A stretch of DNA of 64,000 nt. It comes from Pseudomonas frederiksbergensis (lineage in GTDB: Bacteria; Pseudomonadota; Gammaproteobacteria; Pseudomonadales; Pseudomonadaceae). The notes beneath the pieces are model-generated. The model was not told the origin of the DNA. It did no database searches and was given only the letters and a program-made list of their open reading frames with translations. Numbering within the stretch: the stretch's first letter is position 1; each line of letters begins with the position of its first letter. This document shows positions 55,373-64,000 of the stretch, one piece after another. The stretch spans positions 1 through 64,000 of the forward strand of contig NZ_MOBM01000041.1 of assembly GCF_003732275.1 (NCBI RefSeq), in the 5' to 3' direction. The translations under genes and the position numbers were made by a program.

Positions 55373-57595
55373 ATGAATACCGAAGGACTCACTGAAGTTG
55401 CCGTAAAAGACGCTCAACCTGTGGTGGAGCAAATCGCCGAAACCCCGCCGGAGCTGGAGCCTGCTCCACCCGCGGTGGTGGCCGAGCCCGCTGTGGCGGC
55501 GCCAGTGATTGCCATTCCCGGCCTGGATGACAGCAGCCTGTACATCCATCGTGAGCTCTCGCAACTGCAGTTCAACATCCGCGTGCTGGAGCAGGCGCTG
55601 GATGAGTCCTACCCATTGCTGGAGCGGCTGAAGTTTCTGCTGATTTTCTCCAGCAACCTGGACGAGTTCTTCGAGATTCGCGTGGCCGGCCTGAAGAAGC
55701 AGATCACCTTCGCCCGTGAACAAGCCGGCGCCGATGGCTTGCAACCGCACCAGGCCCTGGCTCGTATCAGCGAGCTGGTGCATGGCCACGTCGATCGCCA
55801 ATACGCGATCCTCAACGACATTCTGTTGCCGGAACTGGAAAAACATCAGGTCCGCTTCATCCGTCGCCGCTACTGGACCACCAAGCTCAAGACTTGGGTT
55901 CGTCGTTATTTCCGCGATGAAATCGCGCCGATCATCACCCCGATCGGCCTCGACCCGACGCACCCGTTTCCGTTGCTGGTGAACAAGAGCCTGAACTTCA
56001 TCGTCGAGCTCGAAGGCATCGATGCCTTCGGTCGCGACTCCGGTCTGGCGATCATTCCGGCACCGCGTCTGCTGCCGCGGATCATCAAGGTGCCGGAAGA
56101 AGTCGGTGGCCCGGGCGACAACTATGTGTTCTTGTCGTCGATGATCCACGCTCACGCCGATGATCTGTTCCAGGGCATGAAGGTCAAGGGCTGCTACCAG
56201 TTCCGCCTGACCCGAAACGCCGATCTCGCGGTCGACACCGAAGATGTAGAAGACCTGGCCCGCGCCCTGCGCGGCGAGTTGTTCTCCCGTCGCTACGGTG
56301 ACGCGGTGCGGCTGGAAGTGGCCGATACCTGCCCGAAACACTTGTCCGATTACCTGCTCAAGCAGTTCAACTTGCACGAGACCGAGCTGTATCAGGTCAA
56401 TGGCCCGGTCAACCTGACCCGGTTGTTCAGCATCACCGGCCTGGACAGTCATCCGGAGCTGCAATACACCCCGTTTACCCCGCAGATCCCGAAACTGCTG
56501 CAAAACAGCGAGAACATTTTCAGCGTGATCAGCAAACAGGACATCCTGTTGCTGCACCCGTTCGAGTCGTTCACCCCGGTGGTCGATTTGCTGCGCCAGG
56601 CGGCCAAGGATCCGCACGTGTTGGCGGTTCGTCAGACGTTGTATCGCAGTGGCGCCAACTCCGAGATTGTCGATGCGCTGGTGGACGCTGCGCGCAACGG
56701 CAAGGAAGTAACGGCGGTGATCGAATTGCGCGCGCGGTTCGACGAGGAATCCAACCTGCAACTGGCCAGCCGTCTGCAAGCGGCCGGTGCGGTAGTGATT
56801 TACGGCGTGGTCGGCTTCAAGACCCACGCCAAGATGATGCTGATTTTGCGCCGCGAGGCTGGCGAGATTGTCCGCTACGCCCATTTGGGTACCGGCAACT
56901 ACCACGCGGCCAACGCCCGTCTGTACACCGACTACAGCCTGCTGACCTCCGACGATGCCTTGTGCGAAGACGTCGGCAAACTGTTCAGCCAGTTGATCGG
57001 CATGGGTAAAACCCTGCGCATGAAGAAACTGCTGCACGCGCCGTTCACGCTGAAAAAAGGCATGCTCGACATGATTGCCCGGGAGACGCAATTCGCTCTC
57101 GACGGTAAGCCGGCGCACATCATCGCCAAGTTCAACTCGTTGACCGATCCGAAGGTCATCCGCGCGTTGTACAAGGCCAGTCAGTCCGGGGTGCGTATCG
57201 ATTTGGTGGTGCGCGGCATGTGCTGCCTGCGCCCGGGCATCGCCGGCGTATCCCACAATATCCACGTGCGCTCGATCATCGGTCGCTTCCTGGAACACAC
57301 CCGGGTCTTCTACTTCCTCAACGGCGGTGAAGAGCAGATGTTCCTGTCCAGTGCCGACTGGATGGAGCGCAACCTCGACAAGCGCGTCGAGACTTGCTTC
57401 CCGGTCGAGGGCAAGAAGCTGATCATGCGGGTCAAGAAAGAGCTGGAGCTCTATCTCACCGACAACACCCATAGTTGGAGCCTGCAGGCGGACGGTCGTT
57501 ACATCCGCAACACGCCGACCGGCAACCAGAACCCGCGCAGTGCCCAGGCAACCTTGCTTGAGCGCTTGGGCAGCCCGATTCTGGCTGTTCGTTAA
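55373..57595 (+). CDS. ppk: Polyphosphate kinase 1
   Basis: 740 residues. A variable Pro/Ala/Glu-rich extension of about 45 residues precedes the PPK core ([46 protein letters not shown]). Catalytic residues include the autophosphorylated histidine in [10 protein letters not shown] (near 485), the RARFDEESN arginine patch and the second-site histidine region [24 protein letters not shown]. It makes polyphosphate from ATP. It lies 18 bases after hemB, so the Pho-box promoter likely drives both, and ppx lies convergent beyond a REPIN. Confidence 0.96.
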   Translation: MNTEGLTEVAVKDAQPVVEQIAETPPELEPAPPAVVAEPAVAAPVIAIPGLDDSSLYIHRELSQLQFNIRVLEQALDESYPLLERLKFLLIFSSNLDEFFEIRVAGLKKQITFAREQAGADGLQPHQALARISELVHGHVDRQYAILNDILLPELEKHQVRFIRRRYWTTKLKTWVRRYFRDEIAPIITPIGLDPTHPFPLLVNKSLNFIVELEGIDAFGRDSGLAIIPAPRLLPRIIKVPEEVGGPGDNYVFLSSMIHAHADDLFQGMKVKGCYQFRLTRNADLAVDTEDVEDLARALRGELFSRRYGDAVRLEVADTCPKHLSDYLLKQFNLHETELYQVNGPVNLTRLFSITGLDSHPELQYTPFTPQIPKLLQNSENIFSVISKQDILLLHPFESFTPVVDLLRQAAKDPHVLAVRQTLYRSGANSEIVDALVDAARNGKEVTAVIELRARFDEESNLQLASRLQAAGAVVIYGVVGFKTHAKMMLILRREAGEIVRYAHLGTGNYHAANARLYTDYSLLTSDDALCEDVGKLFSQLIGMGKTLRMKKLLHAPFTLKKGMLDMIARETQFALDGKPAHIIAKFNSLTDPKVIRALYKASQSGVRIDLVVRGMCCLRPGIAGVSHNIHVRSIIGRFLEHTRVFYFLNGGEEQMFLSSADWMERNLDKRVETCFPVEGKKLIMRVKKELELYLTDNTHSWSLQADGRYIRNTPTGNQNPRSAQATLLERLGSPILAVR

Positions 57596-57612
57596 CGTAG
57601 ATTCGGTTGATA

Positions 57613-57648
57613 CAAAAAAGGGCGATCCATGTGGGTCGCCCTTTTTTG
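57613..57648 (+). terminator. Intrinsic terminator of hemB-ppk
   Basis: AAAAAAGGGCGA and TCGCCCTTTTTT around TCCATGTGGG. Confidence 0.9.
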
Positions 57649-57672
57649 TTCCCGCCCGAGCGGTGAATGACT

Positions 57673-57777
57673 TGTGGCGAGGGAGCTTGCTCCCGTTGGA
57701 CTGCGCAGCAGTCCCCTTTTTTAAAATAGAGAATGGGGCCGCTTCGCAGCCCAGCGGGAGCAAGCTCCCTCGCCACA
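57673..57777. repeat. REPIN, GAGGGAGCTTGCTCCC family
   Basis: Inverted 23-bp arms at 57673-57695 and 57755-57777, between the convergent ends of ppk and ppx. Confidence 0.9.
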
Positions 57778-57781
57778 GGGT

Positions 57782-59284
57782 TTAGCGGACGTTCAGCACG
57801 AAGCTGACGCGGGTCAGCCACTCGGCTTCCAGGGCGAAGTCGGCCTGGGTCAACTGGTTGTCGTCCAGCCAGTGTTCCGGGAACAACACATCCAGGCTGT
57901 CGCCGTTGGCGTGCAGCACGACTTGTGGCATTTCCTGGGTGCCGCGAATGTGATGGAACAGAATCGCAAAGCGCAGCAGCACGCACAGGCGAATCAGCTT
58001 GATGCCGTCGTCGCCGAAGTCGGCGAACTTGTCCTTGGGAATGTTGCGTCGGTGACCCCGCACCAGTAGCGCGAGCATTTGCTGGTCTTCGCGGGAGAAT
58101 CCGGCGAGGTCCGAGTGCTCGATCAGGTAGGCGCCGTGCTTGTGATACTGATAGTGGGCGATGTCCAGGCCCACTTCATGGACCTTGGCCGCCCAGCCCA
58201 GCAGTTCGCGCCAGACGCCGTCATTCAGGTCCCAGTCTTCAGCCACTTGATCGAAGGCGTGCAGTGCCTTGCGTTCGACTCGTATAGCTTGTTCCAGGTC
58301 GACGTGGTAACGCTCCATCAGCGAGCTGAGCGTGCGTTCACGGACGTCTTCGTGATGATGACGACCCAGCAGGTCATAGAGCACGCCTTCGCGCAGGGCG
58401 CCTTCACAGTGATCCATGCGTCGCAGTTCAAGGGAGTCGAAGATCGCTTCGAGAATCGCCAACCCGGCGGGGAAGATCGCCCGGCGGTCGGGCTTGATGC
58501 CTTCGAAGTCGATTTTCTCGACATCGCCGAGTTTGAACAACTTGCGCTTGAGCCAGGCCAGGCCTTCGGCATTCACTTCGCCCGTGCCATGCCCGCCGGC
58601 CTTCAGCGCCAGGCCAATGGCGCGAATGGTACCCGAGGAGCCGATGGCTTCATCCCAGGTCAGGCGGTGCAGGGCGTGTTCGATGCTCATGATCTCCAGC
58701 CGCGCCGCGGTATACGCCTGGGCGTAGCGGGCCGGGGTGATCTTGCCATCCTTGAAATAGCGCTGGGTGAAGCTGACGCAACCCATTTGCAGGCTTTCGC
58801 GCAGCAGCGGTTCGAAGCGCTGGCCGATGATGAATTCAGTACTGCCGCCGCCGATGTCGGCCACCAGGCGCTTGCCCGGCGTGTCGGCAAGGGTGTGGGA
58901 GACACCGAGGTAAATCAGACGCGCTTCTTCGCGGCCGGAGATGACTTCTACCGGATGGCCAAGAATTTCTTCGGCGCGACGGATGAATTCGGCGCGGTTA
59001 CGGGCTTCGCGCAGGGCGTTGGTGCCGACGATCCGCACGGTGCCGGGCGGCATACCGCTGATCAGTTGGGCGAAACGCTTCAGGCAATCGAGCCCGCGCT
59101 GCATGGATTCTTCGCTGAGTTGACGCTCTTCGTCGATGCCAGCGGCCAGCTGAACCTTCTCCCCGAGACGTTCGAGAATCCGGATTTCGCCGTTCTGGGC
59201 CTTGGCCACGACCATGTGAAAGCTGTTGGAGCCCAGGTCGATTGCGGCGATCAGGGACAGATTCTTGGCTTGGGATTGCGGCAT
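57782..59284 (-). CDS. ppx: Exopolyphosphatase Ppx
   Basis: 500 residues of the ASKHA fold. The phosphate 1 loop [20 protein letters not shown] is at residues 13-32, the phosphate 2 loop [15 protein letters not shown] follows, and domains III/IV contain the HD-like segment [20 protein letters not shown]. It releases phosphate from the ends of polyphosphate and can hydrolyse pppGpp. It is convergent with ppk, separated by a terminator and a REPIN. Confidence 0.95.
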   Translation of the reverse strand: MPQSQAKNLSLIAAIDLGSNSFHMVVAKAQNGEIRILERLGEKVQLAAGIDEERQLSEESMQRGLDCLKRFAQLISGMPPGTVRIVGTNALREARNRAEFIRRAEEILGHPVEVISGREEARLIYLGVSHTLADTPGKRLVADIGGGSTEFIIGQRFEPLLRESLQMGCVSFTQRYFKDGKITPARYAQAYTAARLEIMSIEHALHRLTWDEAIGSSGTIRAIGLALKAGGHGTGEVNAEGLAWLKRKLFKLGDVEKIDFEGIKPDRRAIFPAGLAILEAIFDSLELRRMDHCEGALREGVLYDLLGRHHHEDVRERTLSSLMERYHVDLEQAIRVERKALHAFDQVAEDWDLNDGVWRELLGWAAKVHEVGLDIAHYQYHKHGAYLIEHSDLAGFSREDQQMLALLVRGHRRNIPKDKFADFGDDGIKLIRLCVLLRFAILFHHIRGTQEMPQVVLHANGDSLDVLFPEHWLDDNQLTQADFALEAEWLTRVSFVLNVR

Positions 59285-59369
59285 GGTCAGGGGGTCTCGG
59301 TCGATAACCTCGACATCCTGCCACGATCAAACGCTGCCGCCAACGCGTAGGTGACCGCTTTGCGGTCAA

Positions 59370-59459
59370 TCGCGAGCAGGCTCGCTCCCACAGGATTCCA
59401 TGTTGCCTTCAATCTTGCGGCTGACACGGAACCAATGTGGGAGCGAGCCTGCTCGCGAT
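59370..59459. repeat. REPIN, GGGAGCGAGCCTGCTCGC family
   Basis: Inverted 23-bp arms at 59370-59392 and 59437-59459. It is between ppx and the end of the ABC importer operon. Confidence 0.9.
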
Positions 59460-59486
59460 GACGGTCTCAAAGACGCGGCGCATCCT

Positions 59487-60224
59487 TCAGCCTGCCGCTT
59501 CCACCGTCCCAATGAAATTCGCCAGCTCCGCCGTCTGCGGGTTGGCAAACAACACCTTCGGATCCCCCACCTCATGCACCTTGCCATGGTGCATGAACAC
59601 CAATTTGTCCCCCACCTCGCGGGCAAAGCGCATTTCATGGGTGACCATGATCAGTGTCATGCCTTCCTTGGCCAGTTGCCGGACCACGCTCAGCACTTCG
59701 TTGACCAGTTCCGGATCCAGCGCCGAGGTGATCTCGTCGCATAGCAAGACTTTCGGCGACATCGCCAAGGCACGAGCAATCGCCACTCGCTGTTGCTGGC
59801 CGCCAGACAGTCGATCCGGGAATGCATCAAATTTCTCCCCCAACCCGACCCGTTCCAGCATCTTCCGCGCCAGTTCGGCGGCTTTGGCTTTCGGCACTTT
59901 CTGCACCACTTGCGGCGCGAGCATGACGTTTTCGCCCACGGTCAGGTGCGGGAACAGATTGAACTGCTGGAACACCATCCCGACTTTCTGCCGCAGGCTG
60001 CGCAGGTCGGCGCGGGCGGCGTCGAGGTATTCGCCGTCGACTTCGATCACGCCGTCATTGATCGACTCCAGACCATTGAGGGTGCGCAACAAGGTGGATT
60101 TGCCCGAGCCGCTGCGACCGATGATCGCCACCACCTGGCCTTCGTCGACACTCAGGTCGATGCCTTTGAGCACATGGTGGTCGCCGTAATATTTATGCAG
60201 GGCGGAAATTCTAAGCAGAGGCAT
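59487..60224 (-). CDS. Amino-acid ABC transporter ATP-binding protein (PAAT family)
   Basis: 245 residues from ATG 60224, with AAGGAG on the minus strand; nine further codons upstream lack a signal. Walker A GRSGSGKSTLL, signature LSGGQQQRVAIARAL, Walker B VLLCDEITSALDPE and the H-loop VTHEMRFA are intact. Closest to the GlnQ/HisP/ArtP group that energises polar amino-acid import. It overlaps the upstream permease by 14 bases and ends the operon. Confidence 0.92.
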   Translation of the reverse strand: MPLLRISALHKYYGDHHVLKGIDLSVDEGQVVAIIGRSGSGKSTLLRTLNGLESINDGVIEVDGEYLDAARADLRSLRQKVGMVFQQFNLFPHLTVGENVMLAPQVVQKVPKAKAAELARKMLERVGLGEKFDAFPDRLSGGQQQRVAIARALAMSPKVLLCDEITSALDPELVNEVLSVVRQLAKEGMTLIMVTHEMRFAREVGDKLVFMHHGKVHEVGDPKVLFANPQTAELANFIGTVEAAG

Positions 60225-60861
60225 GCAGTCTCCTTTCCAGGTAGCGCGCACTGAGGGACAAGGGGTAGCAGAGCAGGAAGTAACCGAGCGCCACCAGGCC
60301 GTAGACCATGAAGGGCTCGAAGGTCGCGTTGGCGAGCATGCCGCCGGTCTTGGTCAGTTCGGTAAAGCCGATGATCGAGGTGACGGCGGTGCCTTTGACC
60401 ACTTGCACCGAGAAACCCACGGTCGGCGCCACGGCGATGCGCAGGGCTTGCGGCAGGATCACGTAACGCAATTGCTCCAGCGGGTTGAGTGCCAGGCTCG
60501 ACGAGGCTTCCCACTGGCCATTGGGGATCGAATCGACACAACCGCGCCAGATCTCCGCCAGGTAAGCGCTGGTGAACAGCGTCAAGGCAATCGCCGCGGC
60601 CATCCACGGCGAAATCTCTATACCGGCCAACGCCACACCGAAGAACACCAGAAACAGCTGCATCAATAGCGGCGTGCCCTGGAACAGTTCGATGTAGGTG
60701 CGGGCGAAGTTGCTGGGCAGGGATTTTTTTGAAATCCGCATCACCATGATCAGCAAACCGATCAGCCCACCGCCGATAAACGCCACCAGCGACAATGCCA
60801 GGGTCCATTGCAGGCCCGTGAGCAGGTTGCGCAGGATGTCCCAGAAGGTGAAATCGCTCAT
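60211..60861 (-). CDS. Amino-acid ABC transporter permease 2
   Basis: 216 residues from ATG 60861 (MSDFTFWDILRNLLTGLQWTLALSLVAF), with AAGGAG upstream. The EAA-type loop is SSLALNPLEQLRYVILPQALRIAVAP, and the PAAT motif YIELFQGTPLLMQLFLVFFG is near the N-terminus. Its start overlaps the stop of permease 1 by four bases, so the pair is coupled and forms the heteromeric channel. Confidence 0.92.
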   Translation of the reverse strand: MSDFTFWDILRNLLTGLQWTLALSLVAFIGGGLIGLLIMVMRISKKSLPSNFARTYIELFQGTPLLMQLFLVFFGVALAGIEISPWMAAAIALTLFTSAYLAEIWRGCVDSIPNGQWEASSSLALNPLEQLRYVILPQALRIAVAPTVGFSVQVVKGTAVTSIIGFTELTKTGGMLANATFEPFMVYGLVALGYFLLCYPLSLSARYLERRLHASA

Positions 60862-61529
60862 TGGCTGCTGCTCCTTGCTATGTAGCGCCGGCCGATCCAG
60901 TTCAGTAGTTGGCGGATCAGCAGTGCCATGCACAGGTAGATCAGTGTGGTCAGGGCATAGGTTTCAAAGGCGCGGAAGTTGCGCGATTGAATGAAGTTGG
61001 CGGCGAAACTCAGCTCTTCGGTGGCGATCTGCGAACAGACCGCCGAGCCGAGCATGACGATGATGATCTGGCTGCTCAGGGCCGGCCAGACCTTGCCCAG
61101 CGCCGGCAACAGAATCACGTGGCGGAAGGCTTCGAAGCGGGTCATTGCCAGGGCGGCTGCGGCTTCCAGCTGCCCGCGGGGGATCGCTTGAATGCCGGCG
61201 CGGATGATCTCGGTCGAATAGGCGCCAAGGTTGATCACCATCGCCAGCACCGCCGCCTGCCATTCGGAAATCTGCAGGCCCAGCGACGGCAAACCGAAGA
61301 AGATGAAAAACAACTGCACCAGGAATGGCGTGTTGCGGATCAACTCGACGTAAACCCCGAAAATGCCGGCGAACGGGCGGATGTTCCACGCCCGCACCAG
61401 CGCCCCGACGATACCCAGACTGACCCCGAGCACCGCGCCAATGGCCGTCAACTCAAGGGTGAACAGCGCACCGCGCAGCAGCAGGTCGGTGTTTTCCACC
61501 ACCGGCAAGAAATCGAACTGATAAGCCAT
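60858..61529 (-). CDS. Amino-acid ABC transporter permease 1
   Basis: 223 residues with five helices. GVYVELIRNTPFLVQLFFIFFGLP is the PAAT family entry motif and AALAMTRFEAFRHVILLPALGKVWPALSSQ the EAA loop that docks on the ATPase. It lies 22 bases after the binding-protein gene and overlaps permease 2. Confidence 0.92.
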   Translation of the reverse strand: MAYQFDFLPVVENTDLLLRGALFTLELTAIGAVLGVSLGIVGALVRAWNIRPFAGIFGVYVELIRNTPFLVQLFFIFFGLPSLGLQISEWQAAVLAMVINLGAYSTEIIRAGIQAIPRGQLEAAAALAMTRFEAFRHVILLPALGKVWPALSSQIIIVMLGSAVCSQIATEELSFAANFIQSRNFRAFETYALTTLIYLCMALLIRQLLNWIGRRYIARSSSQ

Positions 61530-61551
61530 AAATCGTCTCCCGCGCGAACGA

Positions 61552-62337
61552 TCAGAGATCGGCCGGCAGTGGCTCTTTCAGCCAGGTTTGCGAATTCTTT
61601 TCCAGCGCACCGTCAGCCTTGGCCGTGGTGAGGATGTCGTTGACCTTGCCCAGCAGCGCCGGCTCGTTCTTGTTCACGCCGACGTAAACCGGCGAATCCT
61701 TGAGCTTCACTTTCAGAGCCGGCACGCGTTTCGGGTTTTTCTCGCTGATCGCCACCATCACCACGTTGCCACTGGCGATCAGGTCGACCTGCCCTGCGAG
61801 GTAGGCGGCGATGGTCGAGTTGTTGTCTTCGAAGCGTTTGATGGTCGCGCCTTCGGGGGCGACTTTGGTCAACTCGATGTCTTCAATGGCGCCACGGGTG
61901 ACGCTGATGGTTTTGCCCTTGAGATCGTCCAGGCCCTTGATGGCGGCGTCTGGCGGACCGAACACGGCGAGGTAGAACGGTGCGTAGGCACGGGAGAAGT
62001 CGATGACTTTTTCGCGCTCAGGGTTCTTGCCGAGGCTGGAAATCACCAGGTCGACTTTGCCGGTGGTCAGGAATGGAATGCGGTTGGTGCTGTTGACCGG
62101 GGTCAGCTCGAGTTTGACCTTGAGTTGGTCGGCCAGCAGTTTGGCGGTGTCGATATCGAGGCCGCGAGGTTTCATGTCCGGGCCGACCGAACCGAACGGC
62201 GGGAAGTCCTGGGGCACGGCGACTTTGAGGGTGCCGCGCTTGACCACATCCTCCAGACTATCGGCGTGGGCGGGTGCCTGGCTCAGCATCAGGCTGGCAA
62301 ACAGGGCTGCGAGGAGGGCGCTGTAACGCTGGGTCAT
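61552..62337 (-). CDS. Periplasmic amino-acid-binding protein of the PAAT family
   Basis: 261 residues from ATG 62337, with GGAG upstream; the frame runs 126 codons further but into the divergent promoter region. A Sec signal peptide ends PAHA (about residue 24). The SBP family 3 pattern follows: TLKVAVPQDFPPFGSVGPDMKPRGLDIDTAKLLADQLKVKLELTPV, DLVISSLGKNPEREKVIDFSRAY and GKTISVTRGAIEDIELTK. The motif PFGSVGPDMKPRGLDID differs from classical arginine or glutamine binders, so the ligand is uncertain. First gene of the importer operon. Confidence 0.9.
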   Translation of the reverse strand: MTQRYSALLAALFASLMLSQAPAHADSLEDVVKRGTLKVAVPQDFPPFGSVGPDMKPRGLDIDTAKLLADQLKVKLELTPVNSTNRIPFLTTGKVDLVISSLGKNPEREKVIDFSRAYAPFYLAVFGPPDAAIKGLDDLKGKTISVTRGAIEDIELTKVAPEGATIKRFEDNNSTIAAYLAGQVDLIASGNVVMVAISEKNPKRVPALKVKLKDSPVYVGVNKNEPALLGKVNDILTTAKADGALEKNSQTWLKEPLPADL

Positions 62338-62451
62338 GGCAAATCTCCGGATCGGCGGGAAGTGATTTCTGCGGATCGACAGAGCACGGGTCATGCCAAG
62401 ATTGGTTTTTGGGAGCCGCAGGCCACGGTTTTGCTGGTGTCGTTCGGTCTT

Positions 62452-62466
62452 ACTGGTCTGAACAGT
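62452..62466. promoter_or_regulatory. Candidate operator between the importer operon and its regulator
   Basis: ACTGGTCTGAACAGT is an inverted repeat with one mismatched pair in the 258-base divergent region, resembling the half-sites bound by FadR-family regulators. It is a pattern call only. Confidence 0.4.
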
Positions 62467-62595
62467 TGGGTGGCATTTCGCACCCTGATGGCGCACCCGT
62501 GAAAATTCCCGAACCCCCATGGGGCACGACTTGCCGGACGTCGCGAATAGCTTTACAACTAGCCGCTCATTGGCCTGGCTCGTCTGAAAAAAACC

Positions 62596-63303
62596 ATGAA
62601 CTCGATCTCCCGCGCCGTACCTGAAGTGGCGCTGCAAGCCATACGCAAACTGATCACCGAGCAAGGTTTCGGGGCGGGGGATGCCTTGCCCTCGCAACGG
62701 GATCTGGCGGTGCAATTGGGGGTCAGTCGGGCGTCGTTGCGTGAGGCGTTATCGTCCCTGAGTGCGCTGGGCGTGATCAGTATCCAGCCGGGCAAGGGCG
62801 TGTTCGTGCAGTCACCGGTCGATCTGCCCCGGGGCGATGCGGCGCCGGGCTGGCCGTTCGCGGCTCAGGCATCGCCGCTGGACATCTTTCAGTTGCGCTA
62901 TGCGCTGGAAGGTTTTGCCGCCGGGTTGGCGGCCGTGACCCTGAGTACCGATGAGCTCGATGCCCTGGAAGACAATGTCGCCGCCATGCGCAACGAACTG
63001 CGTGCCGCCGACTTCGAGGCGGCGGCGCGACTGGATTTCGAGTTTCACCGGCGCATTCTTCTCGCCAGCGGCAATCAGGCGATGCTGAGCATCCTTACAG
63101 CCAGCGCCGACATCTTCCTGGAGAGCCAGAAGCTACCGTTCATCCGGGCCGAACGGGCCATGGAAACCTGGCAGGAACACCGTAAAATCCTCCGCGCGCT
63201 GGCTCGACGGGCCTCTGGTGCCGCGCAGAAGGCGATGCAGGAGCATGTGCGCAACGCCGCCCTGCGTACCGGAATTGCGTTCGTCGCTCCCGCCACCTCA
63301 TGA
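62596..63303 (+). CDS. FadR-type (GntR family, FCD domain) transcriptional regulator
   Basis: 235 residues. The winged helix-turn-helix (8-70) contains FGAGDALPSQRDLAVQLGVSRASLREALSSLSALGVISIQPGKGVFV, and the C-terminal FCD domain has DIFQLRYALEGFAAGLAA, LDFEFHRRILLASGNQ and EHRKILRALARR, with the D/H/H residues of the metal and ligand site. It is divergent from the amino-acid importer and likely controls it. Most FadR/FCD regulators respond to carboxylic acids, which hints that the importer ligand may be a dicarboxylic or modified amino acid. Confidence 0.9.
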   Translation: MNSISRAVPEVALQAIRKLITEQGFGAGDALPSQRDLAVQLGVSRASLREALSSLSALGVISIQPGKGVFVQSPVDLPRGDAAPGWPFAAQASPLDIFQLRYALEGFAAGLAAVTLSTDELDALEDNVAAMRNELRAADFEAAARLDFEFHRRILLASGNQAMLSILTASADIFLESQKLPFIRAERAMETWQEHRKILRALARRASGAAQKAMQEHVRNAALRTGIAFVAPATS

Positions 63304-63426
63304 CTTGAGCTATACCCAAACTCATGGGCCACCATAGCGAGACTCAATCATCTGCGGCTTCCTGAACACGGGAAGGGCGGCTATGATGGGCCACGTTTTT
63401 TTATTGCTTACAACCCGGAGACATCC

Positions 63427-63756
63427 ATGAGCAGCGATCTTATCAAGCACGTCACCGACGCTAACTTCGAAGAAGAAGTACTGAAGGCTGCTGGCCCTGT
63501 GCTTGTTGACTACTGGGCTGAGTGGTGCGGCCCTTGCAAAATGATCGCCCCGGTTTTGGACGAGATCGCTGGCACCTACGCTGGCAAGCTGACCGTTGCC
63601 AAGCTGAACATCGACGAAAACCAGGAAACCCCGGCCAAGCACGGCGTACGTGGTATCCCGACGCTGATGCTGTTCAAGAACGGCAACGTCGAAGCCACCA
63701 AGGTCGGCGCGCTGTCGAAGTCGCAACTGGCTGCTTTCCTCGACGCCAACATCTAA
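63427..63756 (+). CDS. trxA: Thioredoxin 1
   Basis: 109 residues with the active site WCGPC (Cys34 and Cys37), the cis-proline segment GIPTLMLF and the usual start [19 protein letters not shown]. It is the main cytosolic dithiol reductant. A strong terminator follows, and rho is expected immediately after the window, as in most gammaproteobacteria. Confidence 0.97.
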   Translation: MSSDLIKHVTDANFEEEVLKAAGPVLVDYWAEWCGPCKMIAPVLDEIAGTYAGKLTVAKLNIDENQETPAKHGVRGIPTLMLFKNGNVEATKVGALSKSQLAAFLDANI

Positions 63757-63777
63757 GCGTTGTTATAAAGTGTCATG

Positions 63778-63810
63778 AAAAGGCCCCGCATAATGCGGGG
63801 CCTTTTCGTT
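63778..63810 (+). terminator. Intrinsic terminator of trxA
   Basis: 13-bp stem AAAAGGCCCCGCA (63778-63790) with TGCGGGGCCTTTT (63794-63806), then CGTT. Confidence 0.92.
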
Positions 63811-63819
63811 ATTGAGGGC

Positions 63820-64000
63820 TAGACGCTCCGAAACTCAGGTGGTACATTCGGCCCCGCACTGGTTTCTCCACTGCCCCCTGCTAGCCGTCGCCGACGCACT
63901 CCTTTTCGAATAAGTACGCGATCCTGTCGCCTTCTCTGCGGCGCGGCCTCATTAAGCCAAAAGCTTAATTTCCCCCCTCCATAAATGATTACGTCATTCC
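63820..64000 (+). ncRNA. Leader of rho (Pseudomon-Rho-like RNA), incomplete
   Basis: The window ends in a long non-coding stretch after trxA, where rho is expected. C-rich, G-poor segments (CCACTGCCCCCTGC, TTTCCCCCCTCC) are suitable Rho-loading sites, and a short hairpin candidate GCGATCCTGTCGC occurs near 63919. I recall an Rfam motif named Pseudomon-Rho in exactly this position. The start codon of rho lies outside the window. Confidence 0.55.

Overview
The window reads as chromosome from a Pseudomonas of the fluorescens group. Gene order follows, from memory, the conserved segment of Pseudomonas aeruginosa that runs from xpt/rep through comM, glnK-amtB, xerC-dapF-lysA, cyaA, argH-algR-hemCD, algQ/algP, hemB-ppk/ppx to trxA and rho. 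Other support comes from GC-rich codon use, many Pseudomonas REP/REPIN palindromes, and genus markers such as SutA, AlgP, AlgQ and a Rho leader. Nearly everything is housekeeping or core accessory; there is no prophage, insertion sequence, CRISPR array, rRNA or tRNA.

Layout. 0-12.9 kb: fragment of a synthetase-like gene, xpt, rep, a GGDEF-EAL protein, a MATE exporter, a LysR regulator, a chemoreceptor behind a sigma-28-type promoter, an exported DUF4432 protein and comM. 12.9-15.0 kb: a small variable insert with a tiny ORF, a higBA toxin-antitoxin pair, and a BRO-N gene preceded by a strongly structured RNA. 15.0-18.5 kb: ubiK, glnK-amtB (sigma-54/NtrC-type promoter), yjbQ, sutA. 18.7-23.3 kb: the lptM-lysA-dapF-DUF484-xerC-HAD operon. 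23.6-29.5 kb: cyaY, DUF1289, rnk with an attenuator-like leader, cyaA and small genes, a GST. 29.6-36.5 kb: argH, a decayed remnant of the sensor kinase gene algZ/fimS, then algR, hemC, hemD, hemX, hemY. 36.7-43.8 kb: dsbB, rsd/algQ, an FKBP isomerase, algP, an ABC-F ATPase, a small MscS-like channel and a LysE exporter. 44.0-48.8 kb: a lipoprotein cluster (two COG3014 paralogues, YcfL, LpoB, a CsgG/LpoB-like protein). 48.9-54.1 kb: FTR1-cytochrome c fusion, YaiI, ElbB, a sterol-desaturase-like membrane protein, DedA. 54.3-59.3 kb: hemB-ppk behind a Pho-box promoter, convergent with ppx. 59.5-63.3 kb: a polar amino acid ABC importer with a divergent FadR-type regulator. 63.4-64.0 kb: trxA and the leader of rho.

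The most notable observations are: (1) the loss of a functional AlgZ/FimS kinase while AlgR is intact, leaving only an in-frame remnant whose stop codon still overlaps the algR start; (2) a 76-nt structured element on the minus strand upstream of the BRO-N gene, with a 16-bp closing stem tolerating three G-U pairs and a UUCG tetraloop hairpin; (3) the LpoB/YcfL/COG3014 envelope cluster, unexpected in a genus in which PBP1b is activated by LpoP; and (4) several REPIN families placed at gene ends without any REP-associated transposase gene in the window.
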